Shown one piece after another: positions 11,460 through 20,408 of a DNA stretch of 64,000 nt. The translations under genes and the position numbers were made by a program. The first letter of the stretch is position 1; every line of letters begins with the position of its first letter. Below the pieces are notes generated by a model. The model ran no database searches. It was not told where the DNA came from and saw only the letters and a program-made list of their open reading frames with translations. Origin of the DNA: JADGGV01 sp035715725 (lineage in GTDB: Bacteria; Gemmatimonadota; Gemmatimonadetes; Longimicrobiales; RSA9). The DNA lies in assembly GCA_035715725.1 (NCBI GenBank), contig DASTKT010000143.1:1-64000 (forward strand). The letters run 5' to 3'.

Positions 11460-11488
11460 TTGACGCCGGGGCGCCGGCGCCGTACGCT
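11460..11488 (+). promoter_or_regulatory. Putative sigma-70-type promoter for the lipoprotein at 11521
   Basis: TTGACG at 11460-11465, a 17-base spacer and TACGCT at 11483-11488. This predicts a start near 11495, about 25 bases before the ATG. It fits the TTGAC-N17/18-TAnnnT pattern seen elsewhere in the window. Confidence 0.5.
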
Positions 11489-11520
11489 TCCGCGTCCCGT
11501 CGAGCCCGTTCCCCGCGACT

Positions 11521-11859
11521 ATGATCCGCTCGCGCCTGACCTGCGCCCTCGCCGCCGCGCTCACCCTCGCCGCCTGCCGCCCCGCGGGCCGGAGCGAGAC
11601 CGTGGCCGGCGTCTCGCCGTCGCGCTACGCCGACGCCATGGTCGCGCTCCGTCGCCTTTCCGCGGAGACCCACTCCGCCGCCGAGTTCCAGGCGCGGAAA
11701 GCCGAGACGCTCGCCCGTCTGCACGTCACGGAGCCGCAGCTCCAGGAGTTCGCGCGCGCCCACGCTACCGACGTCGCCCTGATGTCGGCCGTCTGGGACA
11801 CCGTCGAGGCGCGGCTCGGCCGCGCCCAGCCGCCGACTCCGCCCCCCGGCCGGCCCTGA
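11521..11859 (+). CDS. Small lipoprotein, unknown function
   Basis: A 112-residue protein beginning with a lipoprotein signal peptide (Arg, hydrophobic core, LAAC lipobox with Cys19). The mature part is mostly helical (YADAMVALRRLSAETHSAAEF, then a LHVTEPQLQEFARAH segment) and ends in a Pro-rich tail. It is divergent from the M14 peptidase gene, about 140 bases away, and has a plausible promoter. I recognise no family. Confidence 0.65.
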   Translation: MIRSRLTCALAAALTLAACRPAGRSETVAGVSPSRYADAMVALRRLSAETHSAAEFQARKAETLARLHVTEPQLQEFARAHATDVALMSAVWDTVEARLGRAQPPTPPPGRP

Positions 11860-12003
11860 GCGGACTCCCCTCGAGACCGCTCCCAAATCGTTTCAACGCA
11901 GCACTTTCCGACCGACTCGCATCCCCTTTCGGCATGGCTCGGAGATTGCACTCTGCGACCCCAGAGCGCCGGGGGCGGCGCCCTGGGAATCCGGGAGGGG
12001 GCA

Positions 12004-12231
12004 ATGGTCGGCTTGGAGCATAGATTCGCGGAGTGCACCGGCAATTGGCGGCTGGTGGGGACGGGGGAGGAGCGGTGCATCCGTTGCGACCGCTGCGATT
12101 CCCACTTCTCGGCCACACCGGAGAACCGCCTGGCCGCCATCGACGAGAACTACGCGGGCATCTACCTGCGGCGGCTCACGGCCGAAGGTCTCGCGCAGCT
12201 CGAGTCCGAGCGCGGCGACATCGGCGACTGA
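12004..12231 (+). CDS. 75-residue cysteine-rich small protein, unknown
   Basis: A small cytoplasmic protein with a CIRCDRC cluster at residues 25-31 and another Cys at 11, suggesting metal binding. A helical C-terminal half follows (YLRRLTAEGLAQLESERG). It is supported by a strong GGGAGGGGG ribosome-binding site directly upstream, and by an imperfect hairpin just after the stop. I do not recognise the family; a zinc-ribbon-like role is only a guess. Confidence 0.6.
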   Translation: MVGLEHRFAECTGNWRLVGTGEERCIRCDRCDSHFSATPENRLAAIDENYAGIYLRRLTAEGLAQLESERGDIGD

Positions 12232-12259
12232 CCGGGACACCCCGGCAGGGGTGCCCCGG
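12232..12259. terminator. Hairpin between convergent genes
   Basis: A 12-bp stem with one mismatch (12232-12243 and 12248-12259) and a GGCA loop sits between the 12004 gene and the end of guaA. There is no clear T-run on either side, so it could act as a weak bidirectional terminator. Confidence 0.5.
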
Positions 12260-12264
12260 CGACA

Positions 12265-13806
12265 TCACTCCCACTCGATGGTGGCGGGGGGCTTGGAGCT
12301 GACGTCGTAGCAGACGCGGTTCACGCCCCTCACCTCGTTGATGATCCGGGACGAGACTCGGGCCAGGACCTCGTGCGGGAAGGGGTACCAGTCGGCCGTC
12401 ATGCCGTCGCGGCTCGTGACGGCCCGTAGCGCGACGACGTGCTCGTAGGTCCGGAAATCGCCCATCACCCCCACGCTGCGCACCGGCAGCAGCACCGCGA
12501 ACGCCTGCCAGATGTCGTCGTAGAGATCGGCCGCCCGGATCTCCTCGAGGTAGATCGCATCCGCCTCGCGCAGGATCTTGAGCTGGTCCTCGGAAACCGG
12601 CCCGAGGACCCGGATCGCGAGCCCCGGCCCCGGGAACGGATGCCGCCCCACGAGCTCCTCCGGCAGCCCGAGCTCCCGGCCTACGTTCCGCACCTCGTCC
12701 TTGAACAGCTCGCGCAACGGCTCGATCAGCTCGAAGGCCATGTCCTTCGGCAGGCCGCCCACGTTGTGGTGCGTCTTGATCGTCGCGGACGGTCCACGCA
12801 CCGACAAGGACTCGATGACATCCGGGTAGAGCGTCCCTTGCACCAGGAATCGGGCGTTCTGGCCATGCTCGCGCGCGGCCCGCTCGAAGACGCGGATGAA
12901 GGTCTCGCCGATGATCCTCCGCTTGCGCTCCGGATCCTCGACCGTCTCGAGCCGCCCCAGGAACTCGCTCGAGGCGTCGACCACCACGAGCTTCATCCCC
13001 ATGTGCTGCCGGAACGCTCGCTCGACCCCCTCCCGCTCGCCCTGCCGCAGCAGCCCGGTGTCGACGAAGATGCAGGTGAGCTGCTCGCCGATCGCGCGAT
13101 GCACGAGCGCGGCGGCCACGGACGAGTCGACGCCGCCGGAGAGCCCGCAGATGACCGGCGCGTCGCCCACCTGCTCGCGGATCCGCCGGATGTGGTCCTC
13201 GATGAACGAGCCGGCCGTCCAGGTCGGCTCGCACCGGCAAACCCGGAACAGGAAGTTCGAGATGAGTTCGCCGCCTCGAGGCGTGTGAGCCACCTCCGGG
13301 TGGAACTGCACGCCGAACACCGGTCTATCCTCCGCGCGGAACGCGGCCACGGGCAGCGTCTCCGTGCGCGCGAGCGTGCGGTAGCCGGCCGGCGGCTCGT
13401 CGACGTGATCCCCGTGGCTAGCCCAGACCGTCGCCCGCTCCCCGCCCTGGAAACCGGCAAACAGCTCGTCCGGCTCCTGGGTCGTGAGCTCCGCCCGACC
13501 GTACTCGCGGATCCCCGGGTGAACCCGGCCGCCCTCCAGGAATGCGATCATCTGCATCCCGTAGCAGATCCCGAGCACCGGCACGCCCAACCGCAGGAGC
13601 TGGGGATCCGGCCGGTAGACGTCCTCGTCGTAGACCGACGCCGGCCCGCCCGACAGCACGATGCCGCTCGGCCCCCACTCGCGAACCCAGTCGAGGGAGA
13701 CGGTCGGCGGGTGAATCTCGCAGTAGACGCGCTCCTCCCGGATGCGCCGCGCGATCAGCTGCGTGAACTGCGAGCCGAAGTCCAGAATGAGGATCCGGTT
13801 GTTCAT
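12265..13806 (-). CDS. guaA: GMP synthase (glutamine-hydrolysing)
   Basis: A 513-residue two-domain enzyme converting XMP to GMP. The class I glutamine amidotransferase domain comes first, with nucleophile Cys81 in GICYGMQ and the His/Glu pair in VQFHPEV. The ATP pyrophosphatase domain follows with the P-loop GLSGGVDSS. It ends with the dimerisation domain and the characteristic C-terminus PPATIEWE. The frame is open for 24 more codons upstream, but the ATG at 13806 gives the standard NNRILILDFGSQ start. A 13-bp inverted repeat lies 50-90 bases upstream. Confidence 0.97.
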   Translation of the reverse strand: MNNRILILDFGSQFTQLIARRIREERVYCEIHPPTVSLDWVREWGPSGIVLSGGPASVYDEDVYRPDPQLLRLGVPVLGICYGMQMIAFLEGGRVHPGIREYGRAELTTQEPDELFAGFQGGERATVWASHGDHVDEPPAGYRTLARTETLPVAAFRAEDRPVFGVQFHPEVAHTPRGGELISNFLFRVCRCEPTWTAGSFIEDHIRRIREQVGDAPVICGLSGGVDSSVAAALVHRAIGEQLTCIFVDTGLLRQGEREGVERAFRQHMGMKLVVVDASSEFLGRLETVEDPERKRRIIGETFIRVFERAAREHGQNARFLVQGTLYPDVIESLSVRGPSATIKTHHNVGGLPKDMAFELIEPLRELFKDEVRNVGRELGLPEELVGRHPFPGPGLAIRVLGPVSEDQLKILREADAIYLEEIRAADLYDDIWQAFAVLLPVRSVGVMGDFRTYEHVVALRAVTSRDGMTADWYPFPHEVLARVSSRIINEVRGVNRVCYDVSSKPPATIEWE

Positions 13807-13857
13807 CTCGATCCGATGGTATGGGTGGTCACCGCGGTCGTGCGGGTCCCCCGTTGC

Positions 13858-13896
13858 GCGAACGGCGAGAGCGGACACGCCGATCTCGCCGTTCGC
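13858..13896 (-). repeat. Perfect 13-bp inverted repeat between lysA and guaA
   Basis: Arms at 13858-13870 and 13884-13896 are perfect complements with a 13-base loop. They lie 24 bases after the lysA stop and about 50 bases before the guaA start. No T-run follows. It could be a lysA 3' hairpin, a guaA leader structure or a protein-binding dyad. Confidence 0.5.
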
Positions 13897-13920
13897 CCCG
13901 GCCGGACCCGAACCGCCGGC

Positions 13921-15174
13921 TCACAGGCATTCGACCTCGCCTCGAACGAGGTCCTCGTACGTCTCTCGGCGCCGGATCAGGCGGGATCGCTCTCCGTCCA
14001 CCAGCACCTCCGCGGGGCGGGTGCGCGCGTTGTACGTCGACGCCATCGCGAAGCCGTACGCCCCCGCCTCCCCGATGACCAGCAGCTCCCCTTCACGCGG
14101 CCGCTCCACGGGCCGGTCGAGCGCCAGGAAATCCCCACTCTCGCAGATCGGACCGACCACGTCCACGGTGATCGTATCCCGCTCGGGGTGCTGCTCCGCC
14201 GGCGCCACGTGGTGGTAGCTCGCGTAGTGGCTCGGCCGCAGCAGGTCGTTCATCCCGGCATCCGTGATGACGAACGTCTTCTCCCCCATGTCCTTGATGT
14301 ACAGGACCCGGGTGAGCAGCACGCCCGCCGGTCCGACGACGTAGCGGCCGGGCTCGAAGACCGCTCGCAGCCCCGAGTCTCGCAGCAGCGGCACCAGCGC
14401 CTTGCCGAACTCCGCCGCCGGCATGCCCTGCCCGCCCTCGTAGGGGATGCCGAAGCCGCCGCCCACGTCGATGTACTCCAGCTCGATCCCGTCGCGCCGC
14501 AGCTCGTCGACGACCTCCAGCACGCGCTGCACCGCCAGCACGTACGGCTCGACCTCCAGGATCTGGCTGCCGATGTGCACGTCGATTCCCCGTACCCGCA
14601 GCCCCGCCGTCCGTGCCGCCGCCCGATACAGCCGCAGCGCCTCCTCGATCGGGATGCCGAACTTCGTCTCGCGGTGCCCGGTTCGCGTGTATGCGTGTGG
14701 CGTCGGCGACTCGACGTCCGGGTTCACCCGCAGCGCGATCGGCGCCGGGATCCCCATCGCCTCGCCCAGCCCCTCCAGCTCGCGCAGCTCTCCGGCGCTC
14801 TCCACGTTGAAGCCGTAGATCCCCGCCTCCAGTGCCGCCGCCAGCTCCGTGACGGTCTTCCCAACGCCACTGAAGACGATCCGCTCCGGCCGGATCCCGG
14901 CGAGCCGCGCGCGGTAGAGCTCGCCACCGCTCACGATGTCGGCGCCCGCGCCCTCCTCGGCCAGCAGCCGCAGCACCGAGAGGTTGCCGTTCGATTTCAC
15001 GGAAAACGCGATCAGCGGGTCCAGCTCGGCGAAAGCCGACCGGAACTCGCGGAACCGCGTGACGATCTCACGCCGGCTGTAGACGTAGAGGGGCGTCCCG
15101 AACTGCGCCACCAGCTCGTCGGCCGGCACCCCCTCGCAGAACAGCTTGCAGTCTCGGTAGTCGAAGGCGTTCAC
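13921..15174 (-). CDS. lysA: Diaminopimelate decarboxylase
   Basis: A 417-residue PLP enzyme of alanine-racemase fold catalysing meso-DAP to lysine. The PLP lysine is in AFSVKSNGN near residue 60. The HIGSQI motif, the GGGFGIPYEG phosphate-binding loop and the C-terminal CESGDFLA and GAYGFAMASTYN segments are all present. The start is GTG at 15174 with GAGG four bases upstream, seven bases after the proS stop. It is the second-to-last gene of a leftward hisS-proS-lysA-guaA run. Confidence 0.96.
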   Translation of the reverse strand: MNAFDYRDCKLFCEGVPADELVAQFGTPLYVYSRREIVTRFREFRSAFAELDPLIAFSVKSNGNLSVLRLLAEEGAGADIVSGGELYRARLAGIRPERIVFSGVGKTVTELAAALEAGIYGFNVESAGELRELEGLGEAMGIPAPIALRVNPDVESPTPHAYTRTGHRETKFGIPIEEALRLYRAAARTAGLRVRGIDVHIGSQILEVEPYVLAVQRVLEVVDELRRDGIELEYIDVGGGFGIPYEGGQGMPAAEFGKALVPLLRDSGLRAVFEPGRYVVGPAGVLLTRVLYIKDMGEKTFVITDAGMNDLLRPSHYASYHHVAPAEQHPERDTITVDVVGPICESGDFLALDRPVERPREGELLVIGEAGAYGFAMASTYNARTRPAEVLVDGERSRLIRRRETYEDLVRGEVECL

Positions 15175-15180
15175 GGATCC

Positions 15181-16644
15181 TCAGTAGGCTCGGTCCCACA
15201 CGGCTTCGTACTTCGCGTCGCCGCCGCACACCAAGCAGCGCGTCGGCGCCTCCGGCGAACGGAACTCCTCGAACGGCAGGCACCGGATGGTGGCCTTCGT
15301 CTCCTCCTTCACCTTCGCCTCGCACTCGGCGGAGCCGCACCAGCCGGCGTAGATGAAGCCGCCGGGCCCCTCGACGATCTCGCGGAAGCGGTCGTAGCTC
15401 TCCACGCCGCGGTACGAGTTCTCCTCGCGCCGCCGCCTCGCCGCCTCGAGCAGCGCGCGCTGGAAGGCTACCAGCCGCTCCGGCACGAGCGTCGTCACCG
15501 CGTCGATCGGCAGCGGCTCCTTCCGCGGCTGCCCCTCCAGCTCGAGGCGCCGGACCGCCATGACCTGCCCCTTCTCGATGTCCTTGGGGCCGATCTCCAG
15601 CCGGAGCGGAACGCCCTTCCGCTCCCACTCGAAGTACTTCGCCCCCGGCTTGACCGTGTCACGCGCATCCACGTGCACGCGAACCTGCCGCGCGCGCAGC
15701 CCGGCGGCGACCCGATCGGCCGCTTCGAGCGTCCGCGCCCGCTCCTCGTCGCTGCGGTAGATCGGGACGATCACCACCTGGATCGGCGCCAGCTGCGGCG
15801 GCACCACGATCCCCACGTCGTCGCCGTGCGTGAGCACCAGGCCTCCCACCAGCCGCGTGGAGGCGCCCCACGACGTGTTCCAGGCGTAATCCTCGCCCCC
15901 GGCCACCGTCTGGTACTTCAGCTCGAACTGCCGCGCGAAGTTCTGACCCAGGTTGTGCGACGTCGCCGCCTGCAGCGCCTTGTTGTCCTGCATCAGCGCC
16001 TCGCACGAGTACGTCCGCAACGCGCCCGCGAACTTCTCCGAGTCCGTCTTGCGGCCCAGAACGGGCGGCATCGCCATCCAGTTGTCCATGAACTCGCGGT
16101 AGATGCCGAGCATGCGGAGCGTCTCCTCCTCCGCTTCCGCCTCGGACGCGTGCGCCGTGTGCCCTTCCTGCCACAGGAACTCGGCGGTCCGGAGGAAGAG
16201 GCGCGTGCGCAGCTCCCACCGCACCACGTTCGCCCACTGGTTGATCAGGAGCGGCAGGTCCCGGTAGCTCTGCACCCACTTCGCGAACATCGCGTAGATG
16301 ATCGTCTCCGACGTGGGCCGGATGACGAGTGGCTCCTCCAGCTCCTTCCCGCCCGCGTGCGTCACCACCGCCACTTCCGGCGCGAAGCCCTCGACGTGCT
16401 CCTTCTCCTTCTCCAGGAAGCTCATCGGGATGAACAGCGGGAAGTACGCGTTCTGGTGCCCGGTCGCCTTGAACATGCCGTCCAGCGCGCGCTGCATGTT
16501 CTCCCAGATGCCGTAGCCGTACGGCCGGATCACCATGCACCCGCGCACCGGCGAGTAATCCGCCAGCTCCGCCCGCAGCACGACCTCGTTGTACCAGGCG
16601 CTGAAGTCCTGCGCCCGGGGGGTCAGCCCCTGATCGTCCGCCAT
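15181..16644 (-). CDS. proS: Prolyl-tRNA synthetase, archaeal/eukaryote type
   Basis: A 487-residue class II synthetase of the short type that lacks the INS editing domain of E. coli ProS. It retains the extra C-terminal zinc-binding-like domain ending in Tyr (DRAY). Motifs seen are RPTSETIIYAMF, the motif 2 region QWANVVRWELRTRLFLRT with WQEGHTAH following, and a motif 3 region in the THGDDVGIVVPP stretch. The C-terminus carries Cys pairs at WCGSAEC and CLVCGG. An ATG at 16644 has GGAGG upstream. Confidence 0.96.
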   Translation of the reverse strand: MADDQGLTPRAQDFSAWYNEVVLRAELADYSPVRGCMVIRPYGYGIWENMQRALDGMFKATGHQNAYFPLFIPMSFLEKEKEHVEGFAPEVAVVTHAGGKELEEPLVIRPTSETIIYAMFAKWVQSYRDLPLLINQWANVVRWELRTRLFLRTAEFLWQEGHTAHASEAEAEEETLRMLGIYREFMDNWMAMPPVLGRKTDSEKFAGALRTYSCEALMQDNKALQAATSHNLGQNFARQFELKYQTVAGGEDYAWNTSWGASTRLVGGLVLTHGDDVGIVVPPQLAPIQVVIVPIYRSDEERARTLEAADRVAAGLRARQVRVHVDARDTVKPGAKYFEWERKGVPLRLEIGPKDIEKGQVMAVRRLELEGQPRKEPLPIDAVTTLVPERLVAFQRALLEAARRRREENSYRGVESYDRFREIVEGPGGFIYAGWCGSAECEAKVKEETKATIRCLPFEEFRSPEAPTRCLVCGGDAKYEAVWDRAY

Positions 16645-16736
16645 CTATCGCGCCTCCACATGACTCGGAGTATCTCCGTCCACTCTCTCGACCGGGACCG
16701 GACCCGGCTCCGGGTGCGCCGGCCGAGCGCCCGGTC

Positions 16737-18017
16737 TCACGCCGGCAGCTCGTCCAGCCGCACCCGCTGCTCCTCTCCCGTCGCCATCTCCCGCACCACC
16801 ACCTCTCCGCTCTGCAGCTCGTCCGGCCCGATGACGACGACCCGCCGTGCCCCGCGCGCATCCGCGTCCTTGAGCTGAGCGCGCACGCCCGCCGGCCGCA
16901 GCGAGTACAGCACGGAGAGGCCCTGGCCCCGCAACCGGGATGCTACCCGGCGCACGACCCGGCGCTCCTCCTCGCCCACCGCCACCAGGTAGAAGTCGAC
17001 CGCCGCCGCGCCCTCCGGGAGCAGCCCCCGGTCCGCGAGCAGCTCCTTCAACACCACGTCTCCCATGCCGAACCCCAGCGCCGGCAGCGACACACCGCTC
17101 ACCGCGGCGAGGAGCGTGTCGTAGCGCCCGCCGCCGCAGATCGCGCGGAAAACGCCCTGGCGGTCGAAGATCTCGAACACGATCCCCGTGTAGTACGCCA
17201 GACCCCGCACAATGGTCGGATCGAACGCCACGAACTCGGCGAGCCCCAGGTCTGCGATCGTCCGGAAGAACTCCGTCAGCCGGTCCAGCTCCTCCGCCAC
17301 GCCGGCCACGTCCCGGTAGGCGTCCGCGAGCGAGCCGAAGTCGCGGAACTGGAAGATCCGGAACACCTCATCGACGCTGGCGGGTCCGAGCCCCACCTCC
17401 GCCGCGAGCCGCTGCCGGATGACTCGGTCGTCTTCGCGCCCCAGCTTGTCGATGACCGCATACGCCGCCATCAGCTGGTCGGATGGCACCCCCGCGTGCA
17501 GCAGCAGGCGCTCCATGAGGCGCCGGTCGCTCACCCGCGCCACCACATCCGCCTCGGTCAGGCCGAGGAACCGCAACGCCTCGAGCGCGACCGCGAGGAC
17601 CTCCGCGTCCGCGGCCACGCCCTCCTCGCCGACGATGTCGACGTTCCACTGAAAGTGTTCGCGGAGGCGGCCCCGTTGGGTCCGTTCGTAGCGGAAGAGC
17701 TGGGGGATGGAGAACCAGCGGATCGGCTTGCGCAGCTCGCCGGCGCGCGCGCCCACCATCCGAGCGAAGGTGGGCGTCATCTCGGGGCGCAGCGCGACCG
17801 CGCGCCCGCCCTTGTCCTCGAAGTTGTAGAGCTGGCGGACGATCTCCTCGCCGCTCTTCTCCGTGTAAAGCTCGAGAGCCTCGAGCGGCGGGCCGTCGTA
17901 TTCGTGGAAGCCGAAGCGCCCGGCGGCCTCACGCCAGGCCGAGAAGATGTGCGCGCGGGTCGCGAAGTCTCTCGGATAGAAGTCCCGGAATCCCGGGAGA
18001 CTGTTGTGCTGGGCCAT
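16737..18017 (-). CDS. hisS: Histidyl-tRNA synthetase
   Basis: A 426-residue class II synthetase. Motif 1 is in the N-terminal 60 residues (GFRDFYPRDF). Motif 2 is FRYERTQRGRLREHFQWN. The histidine-specific segment is LAYYTGIVFEIFD, motif 3 is PALGFGMGDV, and the HGTP anticodon-binding domain occupies about 325-426. The stop is 92 bases before the proS start and its ATG lies nine bases after the folC stop. Confidence 0.96.
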   Translation of the reverse strand: MAQHNSLPGFRDFYPRDFATRAHIFSAWREAAGRFGFHEYDGPPLEALELYTEKSGEEIVRQLYNFEDKGGRAVALRPEMTPTFARMVGARAGELRKPIRWFSIPQLFRYERTQRGRLREHFQWNVDIVGEEGVAADAEVLAVALEALRFLGLTEADVVARVSDRRLMERLLLHAGVPSDQLMAAYAVIDKLGREDDRVIRQRLAAEVGLGPASVDEVFRIFQFRDFGSLADAYRDVAGVAEELDRLTEFFRTIADLGLAEFVAFDPTIVRGLAYYTGIVFEIFDRQGVFRAICGGGRYDTLLAAVSGVSLPALGFGMGDVVLKELLADRGLLPEGAAAVDFYLVAVGEEERRVVRRVASRLRGQGLSVLYSLRPAGVRAQLKDADARGARRVVVIGPDELQSGEVVVREMATGEEQRVRLDELPA

Positions 18018-18026
18018 CGCGCGAAT

Positions 18027-19421
18027 CTAGACGGGCCCGGCGGAGGGCGGCAAGGGCGGATCCACGTCGCACGGCGGGATCCCGAGCGCCGCCAGAGCGT
18101 CGCCGACGGTGTGGAACGAGCCGGTCACTAGCACTGTTCCCTCCCCCGCCCGCTCCCGGGCACGGCCGAGCGCCGCCGTGAAGTCCGGGACGATCTCCGC
18201 CCCGCCGCTCGGGCGCGACGCCGACAGCGCCGCCACCGGGTCCCAGCGCCGACCGGCCGGCGCCGTCGGCGGCTCCGTGAGCACGGCCCCATCCACCGCC
18301 GCGAACAGCCGGGGCAGCATGCCGCCCCAGTCCTTGTCGCCGAGGATCCCCACGAGCGCGACCACCGGCCGCGGCAGCTCGAGCCACGGCAGCGCCGCCA
18401 CCAGCGCCTCGATCCCGGCCACGTTGTGCGCGACGTCGAACAGCCACGTCCGGCCGTCCACCTGCTCCCGCTGCAGCCGTCCCGGCCAGCGGACGGCCGC
18501 CACGCCCCGGACGATCGCCTCGGCGTCCGGCCGAAGTCCGGGGCGCAGCAGCTCCAGCGCGCGCACCGCCAGCGCCGCGTTCGCCGCTTGATGCACCCCC
18601 GGAAGCGGAGTGGACAGCTCGAGCGTGCCCCATTGCGCCGTCGGCAGCCGCAGACTCGTCCCCCACGGGCCGGTCCGGACCTGCCAGGACGGCTCGATCA
18701 GGACGCTGTGGAACGCGGCGCCCAGCCCCGCCGCCCGCTCGCGGAGGATGGCCCGGATCGCCGGATCCGTCTCGGCCGTGACGACCGGCGTCGCGGCCTT
18801 GATGATCCCCGCCTTCTCCCGGGCGATGGCCTCGCGCGTGTCCCCCAGGTACTGGGCGTGGTCGAGCGCCACGTTCGTCAGCACCGCCACCTCCGGCCGC
18901 ACGACGTTCGTCGCATCCAGCCGTCCGCCCAGCCCGACCTCGACCACGGCGACGTCGACAGCCGCCTCCGCCAGTGCCAGGAACGCCACGGCCGTCGTCG
19001 ATTCGAAGAACGACGGCGCCTCGCGCTCGATCCCCGGCCAGAGCGCTCGCGCCGCCGCCAGCAGCGCCGGCTCGTCCAACGGCTCGCCGTCGATGCGGAT
19101 CCGCTCCCGGAACGAGCAGAGGTGCGGCGAGGTGTAGAGACCGACGCGCAGCCCGGCCGCGGACAGTACCGACGCCAGCAGCGCCGAGACCGATCCTTTG
19201 CCGTTCGTGCCACCGACGTGGATCGTCGGGAAGCCGAGCTGCGGGTCGCCCACGTCGCGCAGCAGGCGCTCGACGCGATCGAGCCCCCACCGAATGCCGG
19301 CGGTCAGACGGGGGAACAGCTCCCGGACGAGGTCGGAATACGTGTCAGGAGGGGGGCCGGGCGGTGGGCCGGCCGGCGGGGAGGGCGCTGCTTCACGATC
19401 GGAGTCGGCCAACAGGCTCAA
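18027..19421 (-). CDS. folC: Bifunctional folylpolyglutamate/dihydrofolate synthase
   Basis: A 464-residue Mur-ligase-like ATP enzyme adding glutamates to folate. It has the P-loop HVGGTNGKGSV, the segment TSPHLCSFRERI, the carbamylated-lysine region REKAGIIK, and a C-terminal VALVGILGDKDW and LVTGSFHTVG. The first 35 residues are Pro-rich and not conserved. The start is a TTG at 19421 overlapping the accD TGA by four bases; an internal start is possible. Confidence 0.93.
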   Translation of the reverse strand: MSLLADSDREAAPSPPAGPPPGPPPDTYSDLVRELFPRLTAGIRWGLDRVERLLRDVGDPQLGFPTIHVGGTNGKGSVSALLASVLSAAGLRVGLYTSPHLCSFRERIRIDGEPLDEPALLAAARALWPGIEREAPSFFESTTAVAFLALAEAAVDVAVVEVGLGGRLDATNVVRPEVAVLTNVALDHAQYLGDTREAIAREKAGIIKAATPVVTAETDPAIRAILRERAAGLGAAFHSVLIEPSWQVRTGPWGTSLRLPTAQWGTLELSTPLPGVHQAANAALAVRALELLRPGLRPDAEAIVRGVAAVRWPGRLQREQVDGRTWLFDVAHNVAGIEALVAALPWLELPRPVVALVGILGDKDWGGMLPRLFAAVDGAVLTEPPTAPAGRRWDPVAALSASRPSGGAEIVPDFTAALGRARERAGEGTVLVTGSFHTVGDALAALGIPPCDVDPPLPPSAGPV

Positions 19422-20404
19422 TCTCCCGACCGCTCCTTGCGGGAAGGCCGGCCGTTGCGGCGCCGCCGCGACCGCGGCGTCGTCGTCTCCTGCTGCGCCG
19501 CCGGGGCCACCACGACAGGCTCCGGCTCCGCCGCGCCGCTCTCCCCGGTCGCCGCCGGGACGGGCAGGCCCAGCATGTGGCGCAGCAGCCGGCCGAGCGT
19601 GGTCTTCATCGTCCGGCGGTCGACGATGTGGTCCACCATCCCGTGCTCGAGCAGGAACTCGGAGCGCTGGAACCCGCTGGGCAGCTCCTGCTTGATCGTC
19701 TGCTCGATCACTCGCGGTCCCGCGAAGCCGATCAGCGCCCCCGGCTCCGCCAGGTTCACATCGCCGAGCATCCCGTAGGAGGCCGTCACCCCGCCGGTCG
19801 TCGGATTCGTCAGCACCGAGACGTAGGGGATGCTGGCCTCGTGCAGCTCCGCGAGCGCCACCGACGTTTTCGCCATCTGCATGAGGGAGAGGATCCCCTC
19901 CATCATGCGCGCACCGCCGGACGCGCTTACGATGATGAGCGGCCGGCGGTCGTCACGCGCGCGCCGAGCGACGCGGGCGATCTTCTCGCCCACGACGGAG
20001 CCCATGCTCCCGCCGATGAACTCGAAGTCCATGACCGCCAGCGCGACGGGGATCCCCTCCAGCTCGGCGACCCCGGTCACCACGGCGTCCCCGCGGCCCG
20101 TCGCGCGCTCCGCCGCCTCCAGGCGCTGCGTGTACGGCTTGAGGTCGACGAATCCCAGGGGGTCCGCGCTCCGCAGCCCCGACTCCGTCTCGGCGAAGCT
20201 CCCCTCGTCCGACAGCAGCCGGATGTAGTCGTCGGTGGCGATCCGGTGATGATGCCCGCAGGTGGGACAGACGTACAGGTTCTGCTCCAGCCGGGCCCGG
20301 TACAGGATCTCGCCGCACTCGGGGCACTTGTCGAAGACGTCCGTCGGCAGGTCTCGCCGGTCCGCCGCCCTGAGCTTCTGCTTCTCCTTCCGGAACCACG
20401 TCAT
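19418..20404 (-). CDS. accD: Acetyl-CoA carboxylase carboxyltransferase subunit beta
   Basis: A 328-residue subunit of the malonyl-CoA-forming carboxyltransferase. The four-cysteine zinc ribbon is Cys27/Cys30 and Cys46/Cys49. The crotonase-fold body has the segments GGSMGSVVGEKI and SASGGARMMEGILSLMQMAK. The body ends near residue 285. About 45 extra residues follow, rich in Pro/Ala and then Arg/Lys, an unusual basic tail. The ATG at 20404 gives the standard WFRKEK start, four bases after the rodA stop. accA is not in the window. Confidence 0.95.
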   Translation of the reverse strand: MTWFRKEKQKLRAADRRDLPTDVFDKCPECGEILYRARLEQNLYVCPTCGHHHRIATDDYIRLLSDEGSFAETESGLRSADPLGFVDLKPYTQRLEAAERATGRGDAVVTGVAELEGIPVALAVMDFEFIGGSMGSVVGEKIARVARRARDDRRPLIIVSASGGARMMEGILSLMQMAKTSVALAELHEASIPYVSVLTNPTTGGVTASYGMLGDVNLAEPGALIGFAGPRVIEQTIKQELPSGFQRSEFLLEHGMVDHIVDRRTMKTTLGRLLRHMLGLPVPAATGESGAAEPEPVVVAPAAQQETTTPRSRRRRNGRPSRKERSGD

Positions 20405-20408
20405 CGTC

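Noticed and set aside
12439..16878. A very long rightward open frame (about 1480 codons) and similar ones opposite clpB (5964-8645) and the M14 gene (8702-11428)
   Set aside because: They are antisense shadows of well-recognised genes. Their translations are Arg/His/Pro/Leu-rich with no domain. High GC suppresses stop codons.
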